A stretch of DNA of 64,000 bases from Desulfovibrionaceae bacterium (GTDB lineage Bacteria > Desulfobacterota > Desulfovibrionia > Desulfovibrionales > Desulfovibrionaceae), in NCBI GenBank assembly GCA_015709205.1, contig JACCQO010000005.1, positions 1 to 64,000 on the forward strand, in the 5' to 3' direction. The position numbers were made by a program, and so were the translations under genes. The notes beneath the pieces were generated by a model, which ran no database searches, was not told the origin of the DNA, and saw only the letters and a program-made list of their open reading frames with translations. Position 1 is the stretch's first letter. Each line of letters opens with the position of its first letter. Below are positions 53,909-63,859 of the stretch, piece after piece.

Positions 53909-56188
53909 ATGGTAGCAGCCACGACACAACGGCCGTCCCGGGCGGGTCGGAACGCTTTTCGGTTCGGCCCGCCCGGGGCGGTGTCGCAAGGCCCCGGCCG
54001 GGCCGCGCCCAGGGACGCCGTCCGGACGCTCGAGGCCCCGACAGGGGCCTTTGCCCCGCTTCCGCCGCGGGCCTTTGCCACCATCCCGATGCGGGCCGCG
54101 CGTTGGATTTCCCGAGGATTTGGGCCCGTCCGGTCACGCCGGTCCCTGGCACGCGCAGCGGCGCTGCTCGCGGCGGTCTGCGCGCTGTGGGCCCTGGGCG
54201 CGCTGCGCGCCGAGCCCGCCTGGGCGGCCTCGGCCACCGGGCCGAGGCTGGAATGGGCCCTCTTCGCCCTGGCCGCGCCGTCGGAATCCGTTGCGTCCTC
54301 TTCGTCTCCTTTGCTCCCGCCGGGTCCGGGCGCGGAGCCGGCCGTGCTGGCCGTGGCCGTGCTGCGCCTGCCCGCCGGGGCCTACGTCTACGGGCCGGAT
54401 CCCCAGTTCACGGGCCAGCCCACGCGTCTGGCCGTGGAGGCGGTGCTCGGCTCGGGGGCGACGAGCCCGGGAGGGGGAACGGACGGTGCGGGCGGCGCGC
54501 CGCTGGCCGTCGCGTTCCCGCCGACCGAGACCAAGATCGACGCTGCCTCGGGCCGCAAGGTGCGCGTCTTCCACGACGGCGCGCCGTTCTTCCTGGTCCT
54601 GCCCGCGTTCACGGCGACCCCGGCCGCCCCGGCAACCGTGTTCCTGCGCGGTGCGTTGCGCGCCCTGCTGTGCACGGACACCACCTGCACGCTGTTGCGC
54701 CTGCCCGTGGCCGAGCGCTTGGACGGCGTGGTCCCGGCCGCCCTGGAGCACGCCGAGGTGCAGCCGTGGTGGCCGCTGTACCAGCTCGCCGCGCCCGCGA
54801 GCGCAGCGAGCGTGCCGTCCGGTCCGGAACCCGCAGCGCCCGGCGCGCCCGCGGCGGACGACGCGTCCATTTCGGACGACGCGTCGGGGGCCTCCGTCTC
54901 CCTCGCTCCGGCCGGAGGGGCCTCGGTTTCCGCTTCCGGCGGCTGGAGCTTCGAGCCGCGCTATTTTTCGGCCGCCCTGGAGGTGGGCGGCCTGGGCAAG
55001 GCCATCCTCTTCGGCCTGCTCGCCGGGTTCATCCTCAATTTCATGCCCTGCGTGCTGCCCGTGGTCGGGCTGAAGGTCTCCACGCTCCTGGCGGCCACGG
55101 GCGAGGCGGGCGAGCGCGAGCGCGTGGCGCGCTTCCGCGAGCACAACATCTTCTTTTCCGCCGGGGTGCTGCTCTATTTCCTGGTGCTGGCCATGCTCTT
55201 CGGCACCCTGGGCGTGGCCTGGGGCTCGCTCTTCCAGCGCCCGGGCGTGGTCCTGGCCCTGGCCGTGGCCGTGTTCGTGCTCGGCCTGTCCCTGTTCGGG
55301 GTCATGGACCTGCCCGTGGTCGACCTCAAGGGCGGCGGCGGTGGTGGGGGCGGTGGCGGCGGCCGCGTGCAGGCCCTGTTCACCGGGCTGCTGGCCACGG
55401 TGCTGGCCACCCCGTGCAGCGGGCCGCTCCTGGGCGGCGTGCTCGGCTGGACCCTGTGGCAGCCCGCGCGCGTCACCGTGGCCGTATTCCTGGCCATCGG
55501 CCTGGGCATGGCCCTGCCGTACCTGGCCATGGCCGCGCGCCCCGGGCTGGCGCGCTTCTACCCCCGGCCCGGCCGCTGGGTCGGCTACGTGGAGCGCGGC
55601 GTGGCCTTTTTCCTCATGGCCACGTGCGCCTATCTGGTCTCCATCCTGCCCCCGGCCATGACCGGTCCGGCCCTGGCCGTGCTCCTGGGCGCGGGGTTCG
55701 CGGCCTGGATGTGGGGCGGCTGGACCGGGCTGACGCGCTCGCGGCTGCACCGCTTTTCGGTGCGGCTGGCGGCCGTGGTCCTGGCCGTGGGCGTGGCCGC
55801 CGTGGCCCTGGCCCCGCGCTCCGAGGCCGGGTGGGAGCCCTTCGAACCCGCGTCCTTTGCCGCGTCCCTGGGCAGGGACCGGCTCCTGGTGGATTTCACC
55901 GCCGACTGGTGCCCCAACTGCCGTCTGCTGGAGCAGGCCGTGCTCACGCCCGAACGGTTGGCCCGCTGGCGTGCAAAGTGGGGCGTGCGGCTGGTGCAGG
56001 TGGACATGACCGCCGAGGATGCCGAGACCGCGGCGCTGCTCAAGGCCCTGGGCAGCGCGTCCATCCCGGTGGTGGCCCTGTTCCCGGCGGGCGAGGGCGC
56101 GGGACGGCCCGTGGTCCTGCGCGACCTGTTCACCGGCGCGCAGATCGAGGCCGCCCTGGAGCAGGCCTTCGGTTCCGGCTCCCGCTGA
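53909..56188 (+). CDS. DsbD/ScsB-like thiol:disulfide interchange protein
   Basis: A 759-aa membrane protein. The signal peptide sits around residues 80-107 (LLAAVCALWALGAL..AWA). A periplasmic DsbD-alpha-like domain with a Cys pair follows (LLCTDTTCTLL), then eight or so TM segments with the electron-transfer Cys of the CcdA-type core (NFMPCVLPVVG and ATPCSGPLLGG), and a C-terminal thioredoxin domain with DWCPNCR. It passes reducing power across the membrane. A loop contains 11 consecutive Gly. ATG 53909 has a good AGGAAGG site but leaves about 75 residues before the signal peptide; Met61 (54089) lacks a ribosome site. Confidence 0.87.
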   Translation: MVAATTQRPSRAGRNAFRFGPPGAVSQGPGRAAPRDAVRTLEAPTGAFAPLPPRAFATIPMRAARWISRGFGPVRSRRSLARAAALLAAVCALWALGALRAEPAWAASATGPRLEWALFALAAPSESVASSSSPLLPPGPGAEPAVLAVAVLRLPAGAYVYGPDPQFTGQPTRLAVEAVLGSGATSPGGGTDGAGGAPLAVAFPPTETKIDAASGRKVRVFHDGAPFFLVLPAFTATPAAPATVFLRGALRALLCTDTTCTLLRLPVAERLDGVVPAALEHAEVQPWWPLYQLAAPASAASVPSGPEPAAPGAPAADDASISDDASGASVSLAPAGGASVSASGGWSFEPRYFSAALEVGGLGKAILFGLLAGFILNFMPCVLPVVGLKVSTLLAATGEAGERERVARFREHNIFFSAGVLLYFLVLAMLFGTLGVAWGSLFQRPGVVLALAVAVFVLGLSLFGVMDLPVVDLKGGGGGGGGGGGRVQALFTGLLATVLATPCSGPLLGGVLGWTLWQPARVTVAVFLAIGLGMALPYLAMAARPGLARFYPRPGRWVGYVERGVAFFLMATCAYLVSILPPAMTGPALAVLLGAGFAAWMWGGWTGLTRSRLHRFSVRLAAVVLAVGVAAVALAPRSEAGWEPFEPASFAASLGRDRLLVDFTADWCPNCRLLEQAVLTPERLARWRAKWGVRLVQVDMTAEDAETAALLKALGSASIPVVALFPAGEGAGRPVVLRDLFTGAQIEAALEQAFGSGSR

Positions 56189-56397
56189 TTTTCGTCTGTT
56201 TCTGCAGATTCCTGCTGATTTCTGCCGCCGCGCGCCGGTTCCGAGCGGCGTGGTCCGTTCCGTCTCCCCGTCCCCCCGTCCCGTTCCGCGCCGGATGGCG
56301 CGGCGCCTCCTGCGACGATCCCGCCCGGTCTTCCTTCGGTGTGGAGCCGCGCCGCGCGCCGCGCGTCCGCTCCCCTGTCGTCCGGACGGAAATACAA

Positions 56398-56432
56398 CGG
56401 GCCCGCCACGGTTCCGGTCCGTGGCGGGCCCG
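56398..56432 (-). terminator. Terminator for TadD-like gene
   Basis: A 14-bp perfect stem (CGGGCCCGCCACGG, 56398-56411, with 56419-56432), TTCCGGT loop, followed on the minus strand by TTGTATTT. Confidence 0.75.
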
Positions 56433-56462
56433 AGGGAAGAAGCGGCCTGGGGCCGCCCCGCG

Positions 56463-58700
56463 TCAGACCGCGGCGGGCGCGGCAAACGCGGGAAATCGGG
56501 AAGGGGGGACGGAAGGACGCTGGGCCGACGGCGCGCTGGCCCGAATACGCAGGGCCGGGACGACCACGCGCGCGTCCTTGCGGCCCAGGCCCGCGCGCAG
56601 TTCGGCGCAGGCCGAGCCCGCCGCGATCCTGTCCGCGAAGCGGCCCACGTACACGCGCTGCCAGCGGCCGCGCGCGCCCAGGTCCACGGGCGCGGTCCAG
56701 GCGTCCAGCCCCTGGGCCGCCAGCCGCTCCCGGTCGCTCTCGGCCGAGGTTTCGCTGCGCCAGGAGCTGACGTGCACGCTGTAGGGCGGCAGCGCGAGGC
56801 GGGCGGGCTGCGCCGGAAGCGTCGGGGTTGCGGTCCGGGACACGGCGGCGGTCACGGCGGCGGCGGGGCGCGTCGCAATCGGTTGCACCGTCGTCGGGAG
56901 CACCGTCGTATGCGGGAGCATCATCGCATCCGGGAGCACGGCAGCGGCGGGGCCAAAGGCGATCGGGGCCACGCGCGCCGCGCCGTGGGCCGCCGTGGGA
57001 GAAACGTCGGCGTCCTGCGGCTCGTCCACGTTGGGCACGGTCCTGGACTCGTCGTCCGCGGCGGTTTCGCCGTCCCCGGAACGGTCGCTTGCGGCCGCGT
57101 CGTCTTCAGCGGCGCCGTCGCGTTCCATTTCGTCGTCCTTGTCCGCGGCGTCGCTGCTCTTCTGCACGGCCGCCGCGCCGTTCGGCGTCGCGGCCTTGTC
57201 GGCCCTGGTGAAGCCCCCCGGCATCCCCGGCACCTCGATCCAGGTTTCGGACCGGAACCCCCGGGCCTCGGCTCCGGGGACGGGCGTTGCGCCGTCCGGC
57301 TCCAGCACGCCCTGGTCCATGGGCCCCTGGCCGAACGGGGAGCGCGGCAGGGCCGTGTTCGGCGTGCCTGAGGCTGTGGACTGCGCGGACGCCGTGGGCC
57401 GGGCCCGGCCCGCACGACCACCGGGCCGCAGGCCGGGCGTGGGCGCCGTGAACGGGTTGGGCTGCAGGAAGGGCGTCAGCGGGCTGGGGGGCAGGGGGGC
57501 CGGCTCTTGGGGCGCGAACTGCGGCGCGCCGTTGTGCGCGTCCTGCACGGCGCCCGCCACGCGCAGGGCCAGCCGCGCGCGCTCCAGGTTCTCGGCCGCG
57601 CGCTCGTAGTAGGTCGGCGAGAGCTGCAGGGCCTTTTCGAAGTAGGGCAGGGAGTCCGCGTAGCGGCCGCTCTTGTAGAGATAGTAGCCCACGTTGTTGC
57701 GCGCCGTGGCCTCGCCGCCGCCCGCGCGGCGGAACGCGGCCAGGGCCTCGTCGAAGCGGTTCATGCGGCACAGGGCCAGGCCGAGGTTGTTGGCGATGCG
57801 CCCTTCGTCCGGGCCGGGCGCGGCGTGGCGCAGGGCCTCGGCAAAGGCCATCGTCGCCTCCACCGGATAGCCGGACATGGCGTAGGTCATGCCCAGATTG
57901 TTGAGCACGTCGGGGTTGTCCGGCGAGACCTGCAGGGCGGCCTTGAATTCGATTTCGGCCTTTTCGTAGCGCTCGGCGTAGTTGTCGAGCACGCCCAGGA
58001 GCATGCGCGCGCGCCACAGTTTGGCGTCGGCCTCCACGGCCCGGCGGGCGTGCGCGGCGGCCTCGTCGCGCATGCCGCCCTTGAAGAGCAGCAGGGCCGC
58101 GGCCTCGCGGGCGCGGGCGACCAGGGGCAGGGTGTCCTGGGGACGCAGCGTTTGACGGCTTGCGGCCTGGGGGCTCGTGGGCCGGGGATTCGCGGCCTGG
58201 GCCGTGTCCTTGGGGCTTGCGGCCTGGGCCGCGTTCTGGGGGCTCGCGCTCCGGGCCATCCCTTGGGGGGCGGCGGCCCCGGCGTCCGTTCCCTCGTTCG
58301 TTTCCGCGCCGGGTGCGGCCGTTTCGGCGGCCGTATTCGCCTGTTCCCCGCGCCGCACGACCTCCTGGTATTCGGCCAGGGCCAGCTCGGCCGCGCCCTG
58401 GCGGTCCAGGAGCCGGGCCTTCTTGAGGCGCAGCGCGAGGTTGTCGGGCTGCTCGGCCAGGGCCTGGTTGTAGTGCCGCAGCGCGGTCTCGTTCTGGCCG
58501 CGCGCCACCAGGTTGTCGGCGATGCGTTCGTTTTCCGCCGCGCCCAGGGTTTCCGGGCCGCCCTTGGCCGCGGGCGCGGCAGGGGACGACAGCGCGGCGC
58601 AGCCGGAGGCGGCCAGGACGCAGAGCGCGACGAGCAGCGCGGCCAGCCGTGTCACGGCCCGGCGGCCGGTGCGCGGACGGGATGTGCGGCGGGTGTCCAT
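56463..58700 (-). CDS. tadD: TadD-like TPR lipoprotein with C-terminal SPOR domain
   Basis: A 745-aa lipoprotein: lipobox LAASGC (Cys about 31), TPR units (about 55-110 and 190-370), a long Pro/Ala/Asp-rich linker, and a SPOR domain at about 645-720 (YSVHVSSWRSETSAESDRERL, WQRVYVGRF). TadD proteins assist assembly of the Tad secretin; a SPOR domain, which binds denuded septal peptidoglycan, is unusual in this family. GGAGAGG lies 4 nt before ATG 58700. Last gene of the tad operon here, 11 bp after tadC. Confidence 0.82.
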   Translation of the reverse strand: MDTRRTSRPRTGRRAVTRLAALLVALCVLAASGCAALSSPAAPAAKGGPETLGAAENERIADNLVARGQNETALRHYNQALAEQPDNLALRLKKARLLDRQGAAELALAEYQEVVRRGEQANTAAETAAPGAETNEGTDAGAAAPQGMARSASPQNAAQAASPKDTAQAANPRPTSPQAASRQTLRPQDTLPLVARAREAAALLLFKGGMRDEAAAHARRAVEADAKLWRARMLLGVLDNYAERYEKAEIEFKAALQVSPDNPDVLNNLGMTYAMSGYPVEATMAFAEALRHAAPGPDEGRIANNLGLALCRMNRFDEALAAFRRAGGGEATARNNVGYYLYKSGRYADSLPYFEKALQLSPTYYERAAENLERARLALRVAGAVQDAHNGAPQFAPQEPAPLPPSPLTPFLQPNPFTAPTPGLRPGGRAGRARPTASAQSTASGTPNTALPRSPFGQGPMDQGVLEPDGATPVPGAEARGFRSETWIEVPGMPGGFTRADKAATPNGAAAVQKSSDAADKDDEMERDGAAEDDAAASDRSGDGETAADDESRTVPNVDEPQDADVSPTAAHGAARVAPIAFGPAAAVLPDAMMLPHTTVLPTTVQPIATRPAAAVTAAVSRTATPTLPAQPARLALPPYSVHVSSWRSETSAESDRERLAAQGLDAWTAPVDLGARGRWQRVYVGRFADRIAAGSACAELRAGLGRKDARVVVPALRIRASAPSAQRPSVPPSRFPAFAAPAAV

Positions 58701-58711
58701 GATTCCTCTCC

Positions 58712-59635
58712 TTATTTCCCCGCTCCGAACACGCCCAGGAGCGAGATGACCGCCGGCCCGCCGATGACCACGAACAGGGCCGGGAAGATGAACGTGACCA
58801 GGGGCACCAGGAGCTTGACCGGCAGCTTGGCGGCCATTTCCTCGGCACGCTGGTAGCGCTTGGTGCGCATGACGTCGGAATACACGCGCAGGGTCTGGGC
58901 CACGCTGGTGCCGAAGGCGTCGGACTGGATCAGCAGGGTCACCAGGCTGTTGACGTCGTCCAGGCCCACGCGTTCTGCCAGGGAGCGCAGGGCGTCGGCC
59001 CGCGCCTTGCCCGCGCGCAGTTCCAGGTTGAGAATCCGGAATTCCTCGTTGATGACCAGGCAGTCGTGGGCCATCTCCACGCCCACGCGGTACAGGGCCT
59101 GGTCCAGCCCCATGCCGGACTCCACGCAGACCACGAGCAGGTCCAGGGCGTCGGGCAGCCCGTTGGTGAAGGCCTTCCTGCGCTCGGACGTGCGTGCGTG
59201 CAGCCACAGGCCGGGCAGGTAGAGTCCGGCCAGTGCGGCCGTGGCTCCGGCCGTCAGGGTCGCGGGCAGGGGCAGGGTGTGCAGCACGAGCAGCCGCAGG
59301 GCCAGGAACGCGCCGAGCAGGACGAGCATGCACAGGCACTTGACGCCCCAGTAGACCATCGGCGCGTTGGGCGAGCGCAGCCCGGCGCGGGCCAGGGCCG
59401 CGCGCAGGCCCGTGCTCTCCTCCTCGTCGTGCGGGCCGGTCTTTTCGCCCAGCCTGCGGGCCAGCCCGGCCAGCAACCGGCGGCCCTTGCGCGCCTCGGC
59501 GTCCATGCCCAGCTTGGCGCGAACGGCCCGCGAGCGGCGGCGCTGGCGCAGCAGACCGGCGGTCCCGACGGACAGGCCCAGGACCGAGAGGAACGCCAGG
59601 GCGGCGGCGGCCACGGGATAGATGGAGGCGGTCAT
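58712..59635 (-). CDS. tadC: Tad inner-membrane platform protein TadC
   Basis: A 307-aa T2SS GspF-domain protein: TM segments at about 7-27, 95-115, 122-142 and 270-295, and the core F domain with NGLPDALDLLVVCVESGMGLDQAL and LIQSDAFGTSVAQTLRVYSD. Partner of TadB as the platform of the Flp-pilus machine. AGGAGC precedes the ATG. Tightly packed with tadB (9-bp gap). Confidence 0.92.
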   Translation of the reverse strand: MTASIYPVAAAALAFLSVLGLSVGTAGLLRQRRRSRAVRAKLGMDAEARKGRRLLAGLARRLGEKTGPHDEEESTGLRAALARAGLRSPNAPMVYWGVKCLCMLVLLGAFLALRLLVLHTLPLPATLTAGATAALAGLYLPGLWLHARTSERRKAFTNGLPDALDLLVVCVESGMGLDQALYRVGVEMAHDCLVINEEFRILNLELRAGKARADALRSLAERVGLDDVNSLVTLLIQSDAFGTSVAQTLRVYSDVMRTKRYQRAEEMAAKLPVKLLVPLVTFIFPALFVVIGGPAVISLLGVFGAGK

Positions 59636-59644
59636 GGCGTGCTC

Positions 59645-60610
59645 CTAGACCTTGATCCGCACCAGTCGGCGGATGATCAGGATGCCCAGGGCCATGTTGA
59701 TGCCCGCGCCGGTCATCATCATCTTGCCCAGGGGATGGACGAAGAGCTTGCCCAGGTACTCCGGGTTCAGGAAGAAGATGGCCAACCCCGCGAGCAGGGG
59801 CAGGGCGATGAGGATCCAGGCCGACAGCCGCCCCTCGGCCGAGAGGATGCGCACCTTGCCGAAGAGCTTGAACCGCTCGCGCACCAGCCGGGCGATGTTC
59901 GTGACGATTTCCGCCAGGTTGCCGCCGGTCTCGCGCTGGATGTTCACCGAGACCACGAAGAACTTGAGATCCGGGCAGTCCACGCGGTTGGCCAGGTTGC
60001 GCAGGGCCTCGTCCGCGCCCAGGCCGAAGTTGATCTCGTCCAGCGTGGTCTGGAATTCCGGGCCCAGGGGCTCGCCGAACTCGTCCGAGACCATGCGCAG
60101 CCCGCTGTTGAAGGCGTGCCCGGCCTTGAGCGCGCGGGCCACCAGCTCCAGGGCGTCGGGCAGTTGGATCTGGAATCGCTCCATGCGCTTGGCGCGTACG
60201 CGGCGCACGTAGAAGAGCGGCAGCAGCGCGCCCAGGGCCCCGGCCGCCCCGGCCGCTATCTCCGTGTCCGCGAACAGCCAGGCGAGCAGCAGGGCGACGG
60301 CGCCGGAAAAGGCCGAGAGCAGCAGGAACTGCGCCGGACTCAGGCGGCAGCGCGCCTGGGCCAGCAGGTCGGACAGGGCGCGCGCCGTGCCCAGGCGGCC
60401 GAGAAAACGGCCCAGGCGTCGCGCGCCGTCGTCGTCGCTGCGGCGCAGGAGGTCGCCCCGGGCCGCGGCGTCGTCCCCGCGCAGGGCGGCGTGCAGCCGC
60501 CCCAGGGCCACGGCGCGCCGCCGCGCGGCTCCGCGCGAGGCCAGGCCCAGGATCAGGTGCGCGGACAGGAAGACGGCGGCGGCGGCGAGCAGGGCGATGA
60601 GCAGGTTCAT
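59645..60610 (-). CDS. tadB: Tad inner-membrane platform protein TadB
   Basis: A 321-aa GspF-domain protein: QLPDALELVARALKAGHAFNSGL, EFGEPLGPEFQTTLDEINFG and IQRETGGNLAEIVTNIARLVRER are the TadB core, with TM segments at the N-terminus and after residue 90 and a C-terminal pair. GGAGGGAG lies before the ATG. Follows tadA by 10 bp. Confidence 0.93.
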   Translation of the reverse strand: MNLLIALLAAAAVFLSAHLILGLASRGAARRRAVALGRLHAALRGDDAAARGDLLRRSDDDGARRLGRFLGRLGTARALSDLLAQARCRLSPAQFLLLSAFSGAVALLLAWLFADTEIAAGAAGALGALLPLFYVRRVRAKRMERFQIQLPDALELVARALKAGHAFNSGLRMVSDEFGEPLGPEFQTTLDEINFGLGADEALRNLANRVDCPDLKFFVVSVNIQRETGGNLAEIVTNIARLVRERFKLFGKVRILSAEGRLSAWILIALPLLAGLAIFFLNPEYLGKLFVHPLGKMMMTGAGINMALGILIIRRLVRIKV

Positions 60611-60620
60611 GGCTCCCTCC

Positions 60621-62159
60621 TCACATCTCCACGGCGTTGGCCGGGTCGAAAAGCGTCCGTTCCAGGGGCAGCCCCATGGCCTCCAGCCGGTCCGCGAACT
60701 TGGGGCGCACGCCCAGGGGGCGGAAGCGCCCGTGGACCTTGCCGTTCTTGCCCACGCTGCGGTCGAATCCGGTCTGCTCGAAGCTGAAGATCTCCTGCAT
60801 GGTGACCATGTCCCCTTCCATTCCGGAAATCTCCTGGAAGCTGATCACCTTGCGCGAGCCGTCCGCCAGCCGCGCCACCTGCACGATGACGTCGATGGCC
60901 GAGGACACGTAGCGCCGCAGCGAAAGGGTCTCCAGGTTCAGCCCGGCCATGGAGACCATGGTCTCCAGCCGCATCAGGGCGTCGCGCGGGGTGTTGGCGT
61001 GGATCGTGGCCAGGGAGCCGTCGTGGCCCGTGTTCATGGCCTGGAGCATGTCCAGGGCCTCGGCCCCGCGCACCTCGCCCACGATGATGCGGTCCGGGCG
61101 CATGCGCAGGCAGTTCTTGACCAGGTCGCGCTGGGTGATCTCGCCGCGGCCCTCGATGTTCGCCGGGCGCGTCTCCAGCCGGACCACGTGTTCCTGCTTG
61201 AGCTGCAGTTCGGCCGCGTCCTCGATGGTCACGATGCGCTCCTCGCCGGGCACGAAGCGCGAGAGCACGTTGAGCAGCGTGGTCTTGCCCGACCCAGTGC
61301 CGCCGGAGATGAGCACGTTGAGCCGCGCCTTGACGATGGACCCGAGGACTTCGGCCAGGGAGGGGATCATGGCCTTCTTGTCGATGAGGTCCTGGATCTC
61401 CAGGGGCGTCTTGGAGAACTTGCGGATGGACAGGCTCGGCCCGTCGATGGCCAGGGGCGGGATGATCGCGTTGACGCGCGAGCCGTCGGCCAGGCGCGCG
61501 TCCACCATGGGCGAGGACTCGTCGATGCGCCGGCCCACGCGCGAGACGATGCGGTCGATGATCTTGCGCAGGTGGACGTCGTCGCGGAAGCGCGCGGACG
61601 TGGCCTCCAGCTTGCCCGCGCGTTCCACGTAGACGTGCGCGAAGCCGTTGACGAGCACGTCGTTGACCGTGGGGTCCTTGAGAAAGGGCTCCAGCGGCCC
61701 CAGGCCCAGGACCTCGTCCTTGATCTCCTCGATCACGGCGCGGCGCTCGGCGGAGTTCAGCGGCGCGGAGACGAATTCCTCGCGCATGAGCTGTTCGACG
61801 ATGGCCCCGATCTCCGAGCGCAGCACCTGCTCGGGCATGGACTCGATCTTGGAGAGGTCCATGAGGTCGATGAGCCGGACGTGGATGCGCGTCTTGATCT
61901 CGTAGTAGGCGTCGCCGGGCGAGGCCGCCGCGCGCGCCGGGCCGCCGCCGGGGGAAAGGGTGGGTCCGGAAGGCCCGGCCGGGGGGATTGGCCGGACGCC
62001 TTCCGGACCTTCGGCGGAAGACCCGCGCAGGGTCGGCGGGGGAACCGACGTTGCGCCTTCGCCGGAGGGCGCGCGGGAGGACGCGCCGATCCGGCTCAAT
62101 GGGCCGATGCCGCCAAATTCCTTGATGATGTTTCTGCGCAGCCGGTTCTGGAGGTCCAT
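60621..62159 (-). CDS. tadA: Tad pilus assembly ATPase TadA/CpaF
   Basis: A 512-aa secretion ATPase (VirB11/CpaF type). The N-terminal 75 residues are an Ala/Gly/Pro linker, then the all-alpha N1 domain and the ATPase with Walker [22 protein letters not shown] (Asp box), [31 protein letters not shown] and His boxes. It powers polymerisation of Flp pilin. Downstream of tadZ by 10 bp. Confidence 0.95.
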   Translation of the reverse strand: MDLQNRLRRNIIKEFGGIGPLSRIGASSRAPSGEGATSVPPPTLRGSSAEGPEGVRPIPPAGPSGPTLSPGGGPARAAASPGDAYYEIKTRIHVRLIDLMDLSKIESMPEQVLRSEIGAIVEQLMREEFVSAPLNSAERRAVIEEIKDEVLGLGPLEPFLKDPTVNDVLVNGFAHVYVERAGKLEATSARFRDDVHLRKIIDRIVSRVGRRIDESSPMVDARLADGSRVNAIIPPLAIDGPSLSIRKFSKTPLEIQDLIDKKAMIPSLAEVLGSIVKARLNVLISGGTGSGKTTLLNVLSRFVPGEERIVTIEDAAELQLKQEHVVRLETRPANIEGRGEITQRDLVKNCLRMRPDRIIVGEVRGAEALDMLQAMNTGHDGSLATIHANTPRDALMRLETMVSMAGLNLETLSLRRYVSSAIDVIVQVARLADGSRKVISFQEISGMEGDMVTMQEIFSFEQTGFDRSVGKNGKVHGRFRPLGVRPKFADRLEAMGLPLERTLFDPANAVEM

Positions 62160-62169
62160 GGCCCGCTCC

Positions 62170-63348
62170 CTATGCCGCGGCCGGGCGCGCGAAGAGGTTC
62201 AGCCCCAGCAGGCCGCCGGACCGGGCCGCGTGGCCGGGCAGCCGGTTGTCGGCCAGGGCCGCGGCCATGCTCGAAAGGGCGCGCGCGGCCTTGCACTTGG
62301 GCGCGGCCGCGAGCAGCGGCAAGCCCTGGTTGATGGCCGAAAGGGCCTCCTTGTAGTCGTTGGGCACCAGCCAGAAGGCCTTGCGCCCGATGATCTCCTC
62401 GGCGTCCTGCACGGAGATCTCCGCGTTGGAGAGGTGGCGGTTGTAGACCACGCGCACGTCCTCGTCGTCCACCGCGCCCAGGCTGGTCAGCGCCGCGGAG
62501 ACCTTGCGCAGGTTGGCCAGGCAGGGCAGGGACAGGGAGGAGACCAGCAGCACCCGCGTGGACAGGGCCATGACGTTGAAGCAGACCTCGTCCAGGTAGG
62601 AGCCGCCGTCCACGACCACGAAGTCGAAGGTCTCGGCGAGCACGGTGAACATGCGGTCCAGGGCCGCGGCCGTGACCTCCGGGCGGTCCTGCAGGTCCGG
62701 CGCGGGCAGCACGTAGAGGCCCGAGGGGTGGCGGCTGACGATGCCCATGAGGTAGGAGGCGTCCAGCCGGTCCAGGTTGCGGACCACCTCGCCCCAGTTG
62801 TAGAGCGGGTCCAGGTCCAGGAACAGGGGCACCTCGCCGAAGGCGGTGTTCATGTCCACCAGGACCACGGAGGGCGGTTCGGCCTTGCCGTGCGGCCGGG
62901 CCAGGGCGTGGGCCAGATTCACGGCCACGGTGGTCGCGCCCACGCCGCCCTTGACCCCGACCACGTCGAAGACGCGCGCGGAGCGTCCGGTGCGGCCCGC
63001 GCCCTGGCTCCGGGCCAGGATGCGGTTCACGGCCGCGCACAGTTCGGTCTCGTCCGGCGGCAGGACCACGAACTCCTGGGCCCCGGCGCGCATGGCCGCC
63101 AGCAGCACCTCGCGCCCTCCGTCGGCCGAGGCGGCCAGCACGGGCGCGCCGCTTTCGGCCCAGCGCGCCAGGCGCGCCGCGTCCCCGGGGCCGTCCAGCT
63201 CGACCACGGCCAGCGCCGCGCCCCGGGCCGCCGAAGGCCGCGCCGCGCGCACGGGCGTGAGCCCCAGCCGCTCCTGCGCCAGCATGCCCACGCGCTGGGC
63301 GTGTTCCTCGTTCCGGAAATCCAGGGCTATGGCCTGCCTGTCGTTCAT
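62170..63348 (-). CDS. tadZ: Tad pilus localisation protein TadZ/CpaE
   Basis: A 392-aa protein. An N-terminal receiver-like domain (1-125, with [16 protein letters not shown]) lacks clear phosphorylation residues, followed by a ParA/MinD-like ATPase with the deviant loop [16 protein letters not shown] (Thr for the usual catalytic Lys, as in CpaE) and [10 protein letters not shown]. TadZ directs the pilus complex to the pole. ATG 63348 has GGGGGAG upstream; 41 further open codons lack similarity. Confidence 0.9.
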   Translation of the reverse strand: MNDRQAIALDFRNEEHAQRVGMLAQERLGLTPVRAARPSAARGAALAVVELDGPGDAARLARWAESGAPVLAASADGGREVLLAAMRAGAQEFVVLPPDETELCAAVNRILARSQGAGRTGRSARVFDVVGVKGGVGATTVAVNLAHALARPHGKAEPPSVVLVDMNTAFGEVPLFLDLDPLYNWGEVVRNLDRLDASYLMGIVSRHPSGLYVLPAPDLQDRPEVTAAALDRMFTVLAETFDFVVVDGGSYLDEVCFNVMALSTRVLLVSSLSLPCLANLRKVSAALTSLGAVDDEDVRVVYNRHLSNAEISVQDAEEIIGRKAFWLVPNDYKEALSAINQGLPLLAAAPKCKAARALSSMAAALADNRLPGHAARSGGLLGLNLFARPAAA

Positions 63349-63397
63349 GGCGTCTCCCCCGCTGTGTTCCTGTGTGCGTCGTTTCGCGCCCGCGTTT

Positions 63398-63859
63398 TTA
63401 GGGTTCGTCGTGGTGCATGACCGACGTGGAGGCCACGCGGGTCGGGCGCGCCGCGTCGCCGAGCAGGGCATCGAGGACCATCAGGTCCACCGAGGCCTCC
63501 ACGTGCACGGTGACGGGCTGCGAACTCTCGCGCGGGCCGATGGTCACGGAGTGGTCCGTGTCCAGGCCCCGGTCGAGCAGGGTGCTCTCCACCGCGTCGG
63601 CCACCTCGGCGTCCGTGGGCCCGTGCAGCAGGGCCATGCGCGCGCCCTCGGCCGCGGCCTCGGCCACCGCGCCCGCCACCCAGATGTAGCGGCCCAGCTC
63701 GACCACGCCGAAGACCAGGAACAGGATCAGGGGCAGGGCGACGATTTTCGTGACCGGACCGGCAAAGCGGCGGGAGTCCGCAACGTGGCGTCCGGCTTCG
63801 CAGCGGGCGGGGGCGGTGGAAACGGGGGCCAGGGTCGCGGTGGCGGTGGCGGCGTGCAT
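63398..63859 (-). CDS. TadE-like pseudopilin
   Basis: A 153-aa protein with one N-proximal TM (about 42-62, VALPLILFLVFGVVELGRYI) preceded by a basic, disordered 35 residues and followed by the TadE/G signature AEAAAEGARMALLHG. A minor pseudopilin of the Tad pilus. The ATG at 63859 overlaps the preceding stop (TGATG); a GTG one codon upstream is possible. Confidence 0.85.
   Translation of the reverse strand: MHAATATATLAPVSTAPARCEAGRHVADSRRFAGPVTKIVALPLILFLVFGVVELGRYIWVAGAVAEAAAEGARMALLHGPTDAEVADAVESTLLDRGLDTDHSVTIGPRESSQPVTVHVEASVDLMVLDALLGDAARPTRVASTSVMHHDEP

Noticed and set aside
53761..56784. A 1007-codon plus-strand frame overlapping dsbD
   Set aside because: Out-of-frame shadow of dsbD without motifs.
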